Below the pieces are notes generated by a model. That model was not told the origin of the DNA, made no database searches, and saw nothing but the letters and a program-made list of their open reading frames with translations. 64,000 nucleotides of DNA from Amycolatopsis vastitatis (GTDB taxonomy: Bacteria; Actinomycetota; Actinomycetes; Mycobacteriales; Pseudonocardiaceae), in the NCBI RefSeq assembly GCF_002234595.1, contig NZ_NMUL01000065.1:34599-98598 (forward strand). Direction: 5' to 3'. Positions 7,478 through 16,280 of the stretch are shown here, one piece after another. The position numbers and the translations under genes are program-made. How positions within the stretch are numbered: the first letter of the stretch is position 1; each line of letters begins with the position of its first letter.

Positions 7478-8350
7478 GTTCGCCGCTTCGGCGCGGGCGG
7501 TGATCCGCGTGATGCCCCGGATCACCCGCGGCCACACCGCGCGCGGCAGGTCGTGGCCCATGCCGGGGACGACGTCGAGGTCCGCGCCGGGGATCGCGCG
7601 CGCCGTGGCGCGTCCGCCCGAGACGTGCACCAGCGGGTCGCGGGCGCCGTGGACCACCAGGGCCGGCACCCGCACCTTCCGCAGCCGCGGCGCGCGGTCG
7701 TGCTCGGCCATGATCGCGGCGAGCTGGCGGAGGGTGCCGCCCGGGTGCACGCCGCGGTCGTACGTGCGCTCGGCCCGGTCCCGCATCCGTCGCTCGTCGA
7801 ACGGGTAGCCGGGCGAGCCGATCAGCCGGAACGTGCGGACGAGCATCTCGACGTAGTCCGCGCGGGTGCGCGGCGGCGTGGCGAACAGCATCGACATCGC
7901 CCGCGGGCTCGGCCGTCCGACCAGCCTGCCGCCGGTGCTCGACATGATCGACGTCAGCGACCGCACCCGCTCCGGGTGCCGGAAAGCCAGCGTCTGCGCG
8001 ATCATCCCGCCCATCGACGCCCCGGCCACGTGCGCGGCGGGGACGCCCAGCGCGTCCAGCAGCCCGGCGGCATCGTCGGCCATGTCCGCCAGCGAGTACG
8101 GCGCGCTGCGCAGCAGGTACGCCTGCGCGAGGTTCGCCCGGCCGCGCATCCGGCTCGACCGCCCGGCGTCCCGGTTGTCGAACCGGATCACCCGGAACCC
8201 CTGCGCGGCCAGGCTTTCGCAGAACTCCTCGTCCCACCAGATCATCGGCGCGCCGAGGCCCATCACGAGCAGCAACGGCCGCCCGTCCGCGGCGCCGAAG
8301 ATTTCGTGACACAGCTCGATGCCGTTGACCCGTACGACGCGTTCCGCCAT
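7475..8350 (-). CDS. Alpha/beta-fold hydrolase
   Basis: A 291-residue alpha/beta hydrolase. The nucleophile elbow GASMGGM places the catalytic serine at residue 112. The oxyanion region is LLLVMGLGAPMIWW, the acid is in HGARDPLV and the histidine in GMGHDLP. There is no signal peptide, so it is cytosolic. The substrate is unknown. It ends inside the 21-bp repeat array and its start lies 12 bp from the end of the ABC transporter gene, so the two may be co-transcribed. Confidence 0.92.
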   Translation of the reverse strand: MAERVVRVNGIELCHEIFGAADGRPLLLVMGLGAPMIWWDEEFCESLAAQGFRVIRFDNRDAGRSSRMRGRANLAQAYLLRSAPYSLADMADDAAGLLDALGVPAAHVAGASMGGMIAQTLAFRHPERVRSLTSIMSSTGGRLVGRPSPRAMSMLFATPPRTRADYVEMLVRTFRLIGSPGYPFDERRMRDRAERTYDRGVHPGGTLRQLAAIMAEHDRAPRLRKVRVPALVVHGARDPLVHVSGGRATARAIPGADLDVVPGMGHDLPRAVWPRVIRGITRITARAEAAN

Positions 8351-8362
8351 CGTCCCAGGACA

Positions 8363-10312
8363 TCACGGCGGTTCCCGGTCCGCCACTTCGGCCGGCTCGT
8401 TCCGGTAGGCGCGGGCCTGGATCTCGTACAGCTCGTGGTAGACCCCGCCCACGCGGATCAGCTCGTCGTGGGTGCCCTCCTCGATCAGCCTCCCCTTCTC
8501 CAGGACCAGGATCCGGTCCGCCGACCGGATGTTGGCCAGCCGGTGCGTCACCAGCACGGTCGTGCGGCGGCCGCGGCCCGACGTGCTCGCGTGCTGGAGC
8601 CCGGCGAACACCCGGGCTTCGGCGCGGGCGTCGAGCGCCGCCGTCGGTTCGTCGGCCACCAGGACCGAGGCGTCGCGGTAGATCCCGCGGGCGATGCCCA
8701 TGCGCTGCCACTGCCCGCCGGACAGGTCGTGGCCCTCGTCGAACTTCTTCGACAGAACCGTGTTCTCCCTGGCGGGCAGGGAGGCGATCACCTCGTCCGC
8801 GCCGGAGTAGTCGACCGCTTCGCGCCACGCCCGCTGATCCGGATCCGGCCGGCCGAGGCGCCCCACCGTGATGTTGTTCGCCGCCGTCATCGGCCACTCC
8901 GCGGGTTCCTGCGCGATCACCGCGATGTTCGCGTGCACCGACGCCGGGTCGGCCCGCGCGAGGTCGACGTCGTCCCAGCGGACCGTGCCCTCGTCCGGTG
9001 GGTAGAGCCCGGTGAGCAGCTTGCCGAGGGTGGTCTTGCCCGAGCCGTTCTCGCCGACGAGCGCCACGACTTCGCCGCGCCGGATCGTCAGCGAGACGTC
9101 CCGCAGGGCCGGGTTTTCCTGGCCCGGATAGCTGAACGTGACACCCTCCAGCCGGATTTCGGCGGGATTGGCGGGCGCGGTCACGGTCGTGGGCGGTGGT
9201 CGCAGCTTGATCGACTCCACGAGCAGCTGGTTGTAGAACCCGATGTAGAACGAGTCCTCGTACAGCGAGTTGACCGCGTGCATGGTGTTGGACAGCGCTG
9301 TCGACGCCGTGCGCATCGCCAGGACCGCCGTGCCGGCCAGCGCCAGCTCCATCGCGCCGGTGTAGAGCAGCCAGCCGAGCACCAGGTACGCGACGGCCGT
9401 GCCGAAGCCGGCCGCCGCCCGCCCGGTGGTGCGGACCAGGTTGCTGCGGTGCGCCAGCCGGACCTCCTCCCGGGTGAGGCTGCGGGAGATGCGCCGGTAC
9501 TCGCCGAGCAACGGTTCCTGCAGCGTCAGGGCATGCCGTTCGAGGGCCATCGAGCGCCAGGTCGCGACCTCCTCGACGACCGACTTGCGGATGTTGCGCC
9601 CGACGGTGTCGACGAAGTGCCGGTAGTTCAGCTTCGCCACGCGCGCGGCGGCCCAGCCGTCGGCCGCCGCGGCGAGCAGCAGGACCGGCGCGAGCCACGG
9701 GTTGAGCAGCCCGGCCGTGATCATCGCCGCCGTGAGCGAGATCGCCGACGACGTCAGGTCCGCCACCCGGCGCAGGCTGGTCTCGATGGCCCGCACGCCG
9801 AACCGCGCGCCTTGGCGGGCGAGCTCCCGGAAGTCCGCGTCCTCGAACGCGATCAGCCCGACGCGCACGACCGCCGACGTCACCGCGTCGTCCGCCGCCG
9901 CCGTGACACGCGGCCGCAGCGCGCCTTCGACAGCGGCGACGGCCGCGTCGAGCACCGCCCGCGCGGCGTACGACCCGGTGACGACCGCGATCGCCGGCAG
10001 CGACTGCAGCACCCGGTCCGGGGTCGGGCCCTGTTCGAGCAGCGCGGTGAAGACGTTCGCGGTGGCGAGCAGCCCGAACGCCGTCACGCAGCCCGAGACG
10101 ACGTGCACGACGGCGGCCAGCAGGGTCAGCCGCCGCGACGTGCGCCACGCGAGCCGCAGCACGACCGAGATGGCGGACGGCAGCGCGCGCACGGCCTGCC
10201 CGAAGCCGGCCGCGGCGACGCGTTCGTCGACGCGGGCCCACTCGGGCATCTTCACGTTTTCGACCCCGATCAGCGGGGGCGGGTCCGTGGTGGTTTCGGC
10301 GGATCCGGTCAC
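8363..10312 (-). CDS. ABC transporter, fused permease and ATPase
   Basis: A 649-residue half-transporter of the ABC exporter type. The N-terminal transmembrane domain includes LTLLAAVVHVVSGCVTAFGL and several later hydrophobic helices. The C-terminal ATPase has Walker A GENGSGKTT (about residue 420), signature LSGGQWQR (about 525) and Walker B VLVADEPTAALD (about 550). It probably works as a homodimer, as no partner gene is adjacent. Substrate unknown. GTG 10312 is used as start; ATG 10249 is a realistic alternative that would remove 21 residues. Confidence 0.87.
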   Translation of the reverse strand: MTGSAETTTDPPPLIGVENVKMPEWARVDERVAAAGFGQAVRALPSAISVVLRLAWRTSRRLTLLAAVVHVVSGCVTAFGLLATANVFTALLEQGPTPDRVLQSLPAIAVVTGSYAARAVLDAAVAAVEGALRPRVTAAADDAVTSAVVRVGLIAFEDADFRELARQGARFGVRAIETSLRRVADLTSSAISLTAAMITAGLLNPWLAPVLLLAAAADGWAAARVAKLNYRHFVDTVGRNIRKSVVEEVATWRSMALERHALTLQEPLLGEYRRISRSLTREEVRLAHRSNLVRTTGRAAAGFGTAVAYLVLGWLLYTGAMELALAGTAVLAMRTASTALSNTMHAVNSLYEDSFYIGFYNQLLVESIKLRPPPTTVTAPANPAEIRLEGVTFSYPGQENPALRDVSLTIRRGEVVALVGENGSGKTTLGKLLTGLYPPDEGTVRWDDVDLARADPASVHANIAVIAQEPAEWPMTAANNITVGRLGRPDPDQRAWREAVDYSGADEVIASLPARENTVLSKKFDEGHDLSGGQWQRMGIARGIYRDASVLVADEPTAALDARAEARVFAGLQHASTSGRGRRTTVLVTHRLANIRSADRILVLEKGRLIEEGTHDELIRVGGVYHELYEIQARAYRNEPAEVADREPP

Positions 10313-10443
10313 CTCTTCATCTGTACTCCGGGGGTCCGACAGTTTGGTGCGGCAGTTTTGAGGTCGCGGCTGGGCCGTTCGGGTGAAAGTAATCGATTTC
10401 CCTGGGCCTCCGGCGGCAGCGGGGACACACTCGTTGCAGAGCC

Positions 10444-10482
10444 GGAAACAAGGCAACAGCGAATAATCAATAATTGTTTTCC
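10444..10482. promoter_or_regulatory. A+T-rich dyad upstream of the ABC transporter
   Basis: An unusually A+T-rich patch (gaataatcaataattg) in an otherwise G+C-rich gap of about 280 bp (10313-10594), bounded by the imperfect inverted repeat GGAAACAA (10444-10451) and TTGTTTTCC (10474-10482). It lies about 130 bp upstream of the transporter start and could hold its promoter or an operator. No gene is seen in the rest of the gap. Confidence 0.4.
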
Positions 10483-10594
10483 GGTACGCCCATCGGGCGA
10501 TCGCCTGGAGTGGCAGGTCCGCTGATGTGGTTGGCAGGGACCGGAAACGGGTGACGTCCTCGTGCAAAGGGGGGAGGGGCGTCGCCCGTTTCCT

Positions 10595-11062
10595 CTACCC
10601 GGTTTTCCGGGTGTACCGCGCGCGCAGGAATGGGCTGAAATCGCGGTCGTCGCCCAGTTTGACGTCGATTTCGTGGGTCAAGGCGTCGCCGTCCGGCGTG
10701 AGCCGGTGCCGGGCCACGCCGCGGGCGGTCTGTTTCTCCAGGGTCAGCGTCGCGCCGGACCAAGTGCCGCGCGCGGGCGACTCGGGCGGGAAGCCGTAGC
10801 TGTCGAAGCCGTACCAGAGTGTTTCGCCGGTGCGCGGATCGGCGGTGAAGACGTTGTGGCCCAGGAACTCCGATCCGTCCGCGCGGCGCTGGCGGTACTG
10901 CTGGATCAGGGCGAAACCGTTGAGCGCCAGGCGGTATTCGCAGTCGGCGTGCGCGGTCGAAGCCGGTGCCCACGGCGAGGCCGCGAGTTCTTCGGTGCCG
11001 GTCCAGTCGCCGACGAAGGTTTTGAGGGCGTCGTGCGCGGGGCCGAGGCTGGGCATGTCCAT
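10595..11062 (-). CDS. DUF1579-family protein
   Basis: A 155-residue protein. The N-terminal HDALKTFVGDWTGTEEL and central GHNVFTADPRTGETLWYGFD resemble DUF1579-type beta-barrel proteins; no enzyme activity is established for the family. It starts at ATG 11062 with GGAG upstream. It is divergent from a MarR regulator with a clean dyad between the starts, so the two are probably regulator and target. Confidence 0.78.
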   Translation of the reverse strand: MDMPSLGPAHDALKTFVGDWTGTEELAASPWAPASTAHADCEYRLALNGFALIQQYRQRRADGSEFLGHNVFTADPRTGETLWYGFDSYGFPPESPARGTWSGATLTLEKQTARGVARHRLTPDGDALTHEIDVKLGDDRDFSPFLRARYTRKTG

Positions 11063-11076
11063 GGTCGTCTCCGTTT

Positions 11077-11092
11077 CGACAGGTGCCTGTCG
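11077..11092. promoter_or_regulatory. Candidate MarR operator
   Basis: CGACAGG, two-base spacer TG, CCTGTCG: a perfect 7-bp dyad in the 49-bp gap between the divergent DUF1579 and MarR genes. MarR proteins typically bind dyads of this size overlapping their own promoter. Confidence 0.65.
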
Positions 11093-11111
11093 ATGTGCGA
11101 GACTAGCACGC

Positions 11112-11549
11112 ATGCGGTCCCCTCGAGCCGAGACGTTCACCCGCGTGATCGACGCGGTCTTCGCCTGCAACGGAGGCTTCCTCGCGGCGGGCGACGCGCT
11201 CACGCGGCCACTCGGGCTGACGGCGGCGCAGTGGCAGGTGCTCGGCTTCCTCGAGGACGGCCCGGCAACCGCGGCGGAAGTGGCGCGGCGGCGGGGATTG
11301 CGCAGGCAGAGCGTGCAGGAGACGGTGAACCGCTTGCTGCGCAACGAAATGCTCGACCGGCTGCCGAACCCGGCCGACGCACGGGCCCCGTTGCTGTCGT
11401 TGACACGAGGGGCGCGCACGGCGATGCGGGAGTTGGGCGCGGCGCAGGTCGAGTGGGCGGAGGAGGTGGCGGCGGAGGTGTCGCGGGAGGATTTGGAGAC
11501 GACACTGCGCACGCTGCGGCGGCTGCGGGAAGTCTCGACGCGGGGGTGA
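11112..11549 (+). CDS. MarR-family transcriptional regulator
   Basis: A 145-residue winged-helix regulator. The recognition region is ATAAEVARRRGLRRQSVQET and the wing is MLDRLPNPADARAPLLSLT. Helices at both ends would form the dimer. ATG 11112 follows directly after the dyad at 11077-11092, indicating autoregulation and control of the divergent DUF1579 gene. The ligand is unknown. Confidence 0.88.
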   Translation: MRSPRAETFTRVIDAVFACNGGFLAAGDALTRPLGLTAAQWQVLGFLEDGPATAAEVARRRGLRRQSVQETVNRLLRNEMLDRLPNPADARAPLLSLTRGARTAMRELGAAQVEWAEEVAAEVSREDLETTLRTLRRLREVSTRG

Positions 11550-11594
11550 CCCCGGCGACGATGAAGGGCCGGCCGGTTGAAGCCGAGGCGTGGA

Positions 11595-12050
11595 TTACCC
11601 GGTCGCGCCCGGGCCGGCCAGTAGTTCGACGTCTTCCGCGTGCATCGGGTTGCCGCAGTGGGTGCAGCGCAGGTCGACCGTGGTGATTTCGCCGCAGGCG
11701 TGGTGGCGGTACAGCACCGGAGGGCCCGCCTTGCCCGCCAGCCACTTGTCGCCCCAGCGGGTCATCACCATCAGCATGTCCACCAGCTCGGTGCCCTTCT
11801 CCGTCAGGACGTACTCGTAGCGCGGCCGCCGGTCGTACGGGCGGCGCTCGACGATCTCCTCGTCGACCAAGTGGTTGAGCCGCTCGGTGAGCACCTTGCG
11901 CGAGATGCCGAGGTCCGCCTGGAGCTGCTCGAACCGGCTGAACCCGACCCAGAGGTCCCGGAGGATGAGCGGCGACCACGGTTCCCCGATGACGTCGAGG
12001 GTGCGCGCGATCGAGCACGCGGCCAGGTCGCTGAAGTTCGTGCGCTGCAT
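11595..12050 (-). CDS. HxlR-family regulator with C-terminal zinc-ribbon-like tail
   Basis: A 151-residue HxlR-type winged-helix protein: CSIARTLDVIGEPWSPLILR at the N-terminus, then GISRKVLTERLNHLVDEEIV and RRPRYEYVLTEKG. After the domain it has HACGEITTVDLRCTHCGNPM, with one CG and one CxxC motif suggestive of a zinc-binding tail or redox switch. Cys12 near the N-terminus is where redox-sensing HxlR members often carry the sensor cysteine. It is divergent from a DHFR-like reductase with two matching operators between. Confidence 0.88.
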   Translation of the reverse strand: MQRTNFSDLAACSIARTLDVIGEPWSPLILRDLWVGFSRFEQLQADLGISRKVLTERLNHLVDEEIVERRPYDRRPRYEYVLTEKGTELVDMLMVMTRWGDKWLAGKAGPPVLYRHHACGEITTVDLRCTHCGNPMHAEDVELLAGPGATG

Positions 12051-12069
12051 GGGACCAGGTTAGCATCGT

Positions 12070-12124
12070 GGGTTCCCTTAAGGAACTCAGAGTGCTACGG
12101 TTCTGGAGTCTCCTGAAGGGACTC
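12070..12124. promoter_or_regulatory. Two copies of a 19-bp HxlR-type operator
   Basis: Site 1 at 12070-12088 reads GGGTTCCCTTAAGGAACTC and site 2 at 12106-12124 reads GAGTCTCCTGAAGGGACTC. Each is a dyad and the two align at 13 of 19 positions. They are 36 bp apart, in the 90-bp gap between the divergent HxlR regulator and the DHFR-like gene. Two adjacent sites fit cooperative binding of the HxlR dimer over both promoters. Confidence 0.7.
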
Positions 12125-12140
12125 GGAAGGGAATGTCGCG

Positions 12141-12728
12141 ATGAGCAAGGTCTTCAGCGCCCACGCCGTGTCGGTCGACGGGTACATCGCCGGCCGCGGC
12201 GCCCGCCCCGGGCAGGGGCTCGGCGACGGTGGGATGCTCTTCGACTGGTACTCCGACGGAGACACCCAGAGCCGGGTGTTCGACTTCTTCAAGCTCAGCG
12301 CACCGAGCGCCCGCGTCTTCGACACCCTCGCCGGGCGGGTGGGCGCGATCGTGGCGGGACGCAACACCTACGAGGACTCCGAGCACTTCGGAGGCGGCAG
12401 CCCGCACCCGGACGCCCCGCTCTTCCTCGTCAGCCACCGGCCGGCGCCGGAGCTGACCGAGCGGCAGACCCTTCTCGGCAACGTCGAGGACGCGATCGCG
12501 GCGGCCCGGGAGGCCGCGGGCGGCAAGGACGTCGGCCTCATGGGCGGCGGCGTCCTGGCCGCGGCGCTGCGGGCGGGCCTCGTCGACGAAATCGTCCTCC
12601 ACCAGGTGCCGGTGCTGCTCGGCGGTGGCCGGTCCTTCTTCCAGGAACTGCCTGAACACGTGCGGCTCCGGCTCGTCGAGGCCGTTGCCGCCCCCGGCGT
12701 CACCCACCTCCACTACGCCGTCGCCTGA
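12141..12728 (+). CDS. Dihydrofolate reductase-like (RibD C-terminal) protein
   Basis: A 195-residue protein of the RibD_C/DHFR fold: KVFSAHAVSVDGYIAGRGAR at the N-terminus, GAIVAGRNTYEDSEHFGGG, GLMGGGVLAAALRAGLVDEI and HQVPVLLGGGRSFF. Such stand-alone proteins are usually NAD(P)H-dependent reductases of unknown substrate. A strong GGAAGGGAA site precedes ATG 12141. It lies under two HxlR operators and is followed 28 bp later by a flavin-binding PPOX-class protein, so this looks like a small inducible redox operon. Confidence 0.87.
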   Translation: MSKVFSAHAVSVDGYIAGRGARPGQGLGDGGMLFDWYSDGDTQSRVFDFFKLSAPSARVFDTLAGRVGAIVAGRNTYEDSEHFGGGSPHPDAPLFLVSHRPAPELTERQTLLGNVEDAIAAAREAAGGKDVGLMGGGVLAAALRAGLVDEIVLHQVPVLLGGGRSFFQELPEHVRLRLVEAVAAPGVTHLHYAVA

Positions 12729-12756
12729 AACCACCCCCACCAAGGAGATGACCACC

Positions 12757-13140
12757 ATGCTCGACGCCGACGTCCGCCGCATCCTCGCCACCACCGTGAT
12801 CGGCCACCTCGCCACCGTCCTGCCCGACGGCGCTCCCCACGCCGTGCCGGTCTGGGTCGATCCGGAAGGCGACCGCATCGCCATCCTCACCGGCCCCGAC
12901 TCGCGCAAGGCCCGCAACCTGCGCCGCGACCCGCGCGTCGCGCTCTCCCTGACCCCGGTGGACAACCCGTTCGAGCCGGTGATCATCCGCGGCCGGGTCG
13001 TCGAGTGGATCGACGGCGACGCCGGCTGGGAGATCGTCGACCGGATCGCCACCAAGTACATCGGCGGGCCCTATTCGCGCGAGCAGCAGCGGGTCGTCGC
13101 GCTCATCGAACCCGAACGGCAGAGCGTGGGCATGCGCTGA
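12757..13140 (+). CDS. PPOX-class flavin/F420-dependent oxidoreductase
   Basis: A 127-residue pyridoxamine-5'-phosphate-oxidase-fold protein: TTVIGHLATVLPDGAPHAVP, VWVDPEGDRIAILTGPDSRK, ARNLRRDPRVALSLTP, then KYIGGPYS. Actinobacterial members of this length commonly bind F420, FMN or heme. ATG 12757 is preferred over ATG 12748 because AAGGAG then lies 9 bases upstream. Probably co-transcribed with the DHFR-like gene. Confidence 0.87.
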   Translation: MLDADVRRILATTVIGHLATVLPDGAPHAVPVWVDPEGDRIAILTGPDSRKARNLRRDPRVALSLTPVDNPFEPVIIRGRVVEWIDGDAGWEIVDRIATKYIGGPYSREQQRVVALIEPERQSVGMR

Positions 13141-13144
13141 CGCC

Positions 13145-13726
13145 TCAGTCCGGCTTGATCCCCAGCAGGGTCAGGAAGGTGCGGAACCCGGCGGGCATGT
13201 CGACCTCCGCCGGGTCGAGGAGCCACTGCAGCTGCAGGCCGTCGAGGACGGCGATCGCGATCGGGGCCAGCTGTTCCGGCGTGGTGCCCGGCGGCAGCTC
13301 GTCCCGGTGGCGTTCGAGCATCTCGGTCATGCCCGCCCGGACCCGGGTGTAGCGGTCGTGGAAGTACTTCCGCGCCGGGTGGTCCTCCGTGACGCTGTCC
13401 GCCGAAAGCACCGTGTACGTCTGGACGATCCCCGGACGGGTCGCGTTGTAGTCGACGAGGTCGGCCAGCTGGTTCACCGTCATCGCCGACTCCTCGCCCG
13501 GCGGGGCGTGGCCGAAGTGCAGCAGGTCCCATTCGTCCCGGGTCTCCAGCACCGCCGTCAGCAGGTCTTCCTTGGTCGGGAAGTAGTGCATCAACCCCTG
13601 CTGCGTCAGCCCAACGCGGTCGGCCACGGCCGCCAGCGACGTGCCGCGGTAGCCGCGTTCGGCGATCACCTCGAACGCCGCACGCACGATGCTCGCCCGT
13701 CGGTCGGTGCCCCTGGCCCGGCTCAT
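13145..13726 (-). CDS. TetR-family transcriptional regulator
   Basis: A 193-residue TetR protein. The helix-turn-helix is at residues 11-55: SIVRAAFEVIAERGYRGTSL, VADRVGLTQQGLMHYFPTKE. The C-terminal ligand domain ends QLQWLLDPAEVDMPAGFRTF. It is divergent from the beta-glucosidase gene with 95 bp between them, so the glucosidase is the likely target. It ends 4 bp from the convergent PPOX gene. Confidence 0.9.
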   Translation of the reverse strand: MSRARGTDRRASIVRAAFEVIAERGYRGTSLAAVADRVGLTQQGLMHYFPTKEDLLTAVLETRDEWDLLHFGHAPPGEESAMTVNQLADLVDYNATRPGIVQTYTVLSADSVTEDHPARKYFHDRYTRVRAGMTEMLERHRDELPPGTTPEQLAPIAIAVLDGLQLQWLLDPAEVDMPAGFRTFLTLLGIKPD

Positions 13727-13821
13727 GATCCCGAGCCTACGGGAGAAGTCGTCACGGAACCATAACGTTCACTACCCATCGCCAGGTAGGGTGACGGCAG
13801 GACCGATTGCGGAGGATGCGC

Positions 13822-16248
13822 ATGAGCTTCGACGTCGAGGCGCTGCTGGCCGAGCTCGACCTGGACGCCAAGGCGAGCCTGCTCGCCGGTCAGGACGTCT
13901 GGTCCCTGCCCGCGCTACCCCGGATCGGCCTCGCCTCCCTGGTGCTCTCCGACGGTCCGGTCGGCGTCCGCGGGGTGCGGTGGAGCCCGGACGACCCGTC
14001 CGTGACCCTGCCCAGCCCGACGGCGCTCGCCGCGAGCTGGGACCCGCGGCTGGCCGTGCGCGTCGGCCGCCTGCTCGCGCAGGAGGCCCGGCGCAAGGGC
14101 GTGCACGTGCTGCTCGCGCCCACGGTCAACCTCCAGCGTTCGCCACTGGGCGGCCGCCACTTCGAGTGCTACTCCGAAGATCCGCTCCTCACCGGGATGA
14201 TCGGCGCCGGCTACGTCACCGGCGTGCAGGACGGCGGGGTCGCCGTCACGGTCAAGCACTTCGTCGCCAACGACTTCGAGACCGAACGCTTCACCGTCGA
14301 CGTCCGCGTCAGTGAACGCGCGCTGCGCGAGCTCTACCTCGCGCCGTTCGAGCTCATCGTCCGGCGGGCGAAGCCGTGGGGGATCATGGCCGCCTACAAC
14401 AGCGTCGGCGGTGTCACGATGACCCAGCACGCCGAACTGCTCAACGGCGTGCTGCGCGGGGAATGGGGCTTCGACGGCTTCGTCGTCTCCGACTGGCTGG
14501 CCGCGCGCGACACCGTCGCCTCCGCCAACGGCGGCCTCGACGTCGCGATGCCCGGTCCTCGCACGGTGTTCGGCGAACGGCTCGCCGAAGCCGTGCGCGG
14601 CGGCGAGGTGCCCCCCGACGTCGTCGACGCCATGGTCCGCCGCGTGCTCCTGCTCGCCCACCGGACCGGTGCGCTCGGCGGCACCCCGGTGCCCGGTCAG
14701 TCCAATGTGGATGGTGATGCGCTCGCGCGCGAGGTCGCGCACCGGTCTTTCGTCCTGCTCAGCGACGAAACCGGCCTGCTGCCGCTGCGCGAGCCGCAGA
14801 GCATCGCGCTCATCGGCACGCTCGCCGCGGACCCGAAGATCCTCGGTGGTGGCAGCGCCACCGTGTTCCCCGATCACGTCGTCTCCCCTCTCGACGGCCT
14901 GAAGGCGGCCGTTCCCCCGGGCACCGAGCTCACGTACGCCCCCGGTGCCGATCCGCGAACGACGCTACCTTCGGCCACCGACAATTTCCGGCTCCGCGCG
15001 ACGGCCCGTGCCGCCGACGGCACCCGATTGGCTGAATTTCCCTTGCGAAAAGCCAGAATCGACTGGATCGGGGAACTGCCGGCCGGGCTCGACATCGCCA
15101 CGCTCGCGTCGGTCGAGATCGCCGGCACGTTCCTGCCGGAGGAGAGCGGCACGCACACCTTCGGCGTCACCGGCCCCGGCGACCTCCGCCTCACCGTCGC
15201 CGGCCAGACCCTCTTCGACGGCGTGAACCTGCCGGAGGGCGGGGACATCTTCACGTCCATCATGCAGGTCCACGAACAGCGCCGGGAGATCGAGCTGACC
15301 GCGGGCGAGCCGGTGGCCGTCAGCCTGACCTACTGGATCCCGTCGGAGATGGCGGAGTTCGCGCGGGGCACCTTCGCCTGGGTCACCTTCGCGCTCGGGC
15401 ACCGCGGCCCGGTGCTCGACCCGGACGCCGCGATCGAAGAAGCCGTTGCCCTGGCGGGAAAGTCGGAAGTCGCCGTCGTCGTGGTCGGCACGACCGCCGA
15501 GGTCGAGAGCGAGGGTTTCGACCGGACTTCGCTCGCCTTGCCCGGACGGCAGGACGAACTCGTCACGCGGGTCGCCGAAGCCAACCGGAACACCGTCGTG
15601 GTGGTCAACGCCGGTTCCCCGGTGGAGATGCCGTGGCGGGACGACGTCGCCGCGGTGCTGCTGACCTGGTTCCCCGGCCAGGCCGCCGGTGACGCGCTCG
15701 CCGACGTCCTCTTCGGCCGCGAAGAACCCGGCGGCCGCCTGCCGACGACCTGGCCGGCGAAGCTGGAAGACGCGCCGGTCACCAATGTGACGCCCGAAGA
15801 AGGCGCGCTCGAATACGACGAAGGCGTCTACATCGGCTACAGCGCGTGGGCTCGCAGCGACCGGCAGCCCGCTTACTGGTTCGGCCACGGCCAGGGCTAC
15901 ACGACCTGGGCGTACGAAGAGCTCGACGCCTACCCGGACGACGAAGGCGGGGTCCGCGTCCGGGTCCGCGTGCGCAACACCGGGACGCGGCAGGGACGCG
16001 AGGTCGTCCAGCTCTACCTGGCCCCGACGGAACGCGGCGACCGGCCGCACCGCTGGCTCGCCGGGTTCGCGAGCGTCGAAGCCGGCCCCGGCCAGGCCGT
16101 CGAGACCGACGTCGTCATCACGCCGAGGTCGGTCGAAGCCTGGCGCGACGGCTGGCAGCACATCGCGGGCGAGTACGTCCTGGAGGCGTCGCACTCCTAC
16201 GCCGATCCGCGGCTGAGCACGCGAGTGGTGCTGCAGAAAATCCGTTGA
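13822..16248 (+). CDS. Glycoside hydrolase family 3 beta-glucosidase with PA14 domain
   Basis: An 808-residue GH3 enzyme. The N-terminal barrel has VLLAPTVNLQRSPLGGRHFE, TVKHFVANDFETERF and GFDGFVVSDWLA, whose Asp (residue 224) is the expected nucleophile. A PA14-like domain is inserted at about residues 385-510 (EESGTHTFGVTGPGDLRLTV). The second sandwich domain and a C-terminal fibronectin-III-like domain (VRNTGTRQGREVVQLYLAPT) follow. No signal peptide, so it should act on imported oligosaccharides. ATG 13822 is chosen with GGAGG six bases upstream. Confidence 0.94.
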   Translation: MSFDVEALLAELDLDAKASLLAGQDVWSLPALPRIGLASLVLSDGPVGVRGVRWSPDDPSVTLPSPTALAASWDPRLAVRVGRLLAQEARRKGVHVLLAPTVNLQRSPLGGRHFECYSEDPLLTGMIGAGYVTGVQDGGVAVTVKHFVANDFETERFTVDVRVSERALRELYLAPFELIVRRAKPWGIMAAYNSVGGVTMTQHAELLNGVLRGEWGFDGFVVSDWLAARDTVASANGGLDVAMPGPRTVFGERLAEAVRGGEVPPDVVDAMVRRVLLLAHRTGALGGTPVPGQSNVDGDALAREVAHRSFVLLSDETGLLPLREPQSIALIGTLAADPKILGGGSATVFPDHVVSPLDGLKAAVPPGTELTYAPGADPRTTLPSATDNFRLRATARAADGTRLAEFPLRKARIDWIGELPAGLDIATLASVEIAGTFLPEESGTHTFGVTGPGDLRLTVAGQTLFDGVNLPEGGDIFTSIMQVHEQRREIELTAGEPVAVSLTYWIPSEMAEFARGTFAWVTFALGHRGPVLDPDAAIEEAVALAGKSEVAVVVVGTTAEVESEGFDRTSLALPGRQDELVTRVAEANRNTVVVVNAGSPVEMPWRDDVAAVLLTWFPGQAAGDALADVLFGREEPGGRLPTTWPAKLEDAPVTNVTPEEGALEYDEGVYIGYSAWARSDRQPAYWFGHGQGYTTWAYEELDAYPDDEGGVRVRVRVRNTGTRQGREVVQLYLAPTERGDRPHRWLAGFASVEAGPGQAVETDVVITPRSVEAWRDGWQHIAGEYVLEASHSYADPRLSTRVVLQKIR

Positions 16249-16273
16249 TCACCGCGGGACGCACCCGTAAGGT
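16245..16273 (+). promoter_or_regulatory. Predicted promoter for the GNAT leader
   Basis: TTGATC (16245-16250), 17-bp spacer, TAAGGT (16268-16273), a good match to the main actinobacterial sigma-70-type consensus. It overlaps the beta-glucosidase stop codon. Transcription would begin near 16280, exactly where the first leader pairing starts. Confidence 0.6.
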
Positions 16274-16280
16274 CGCCGAC

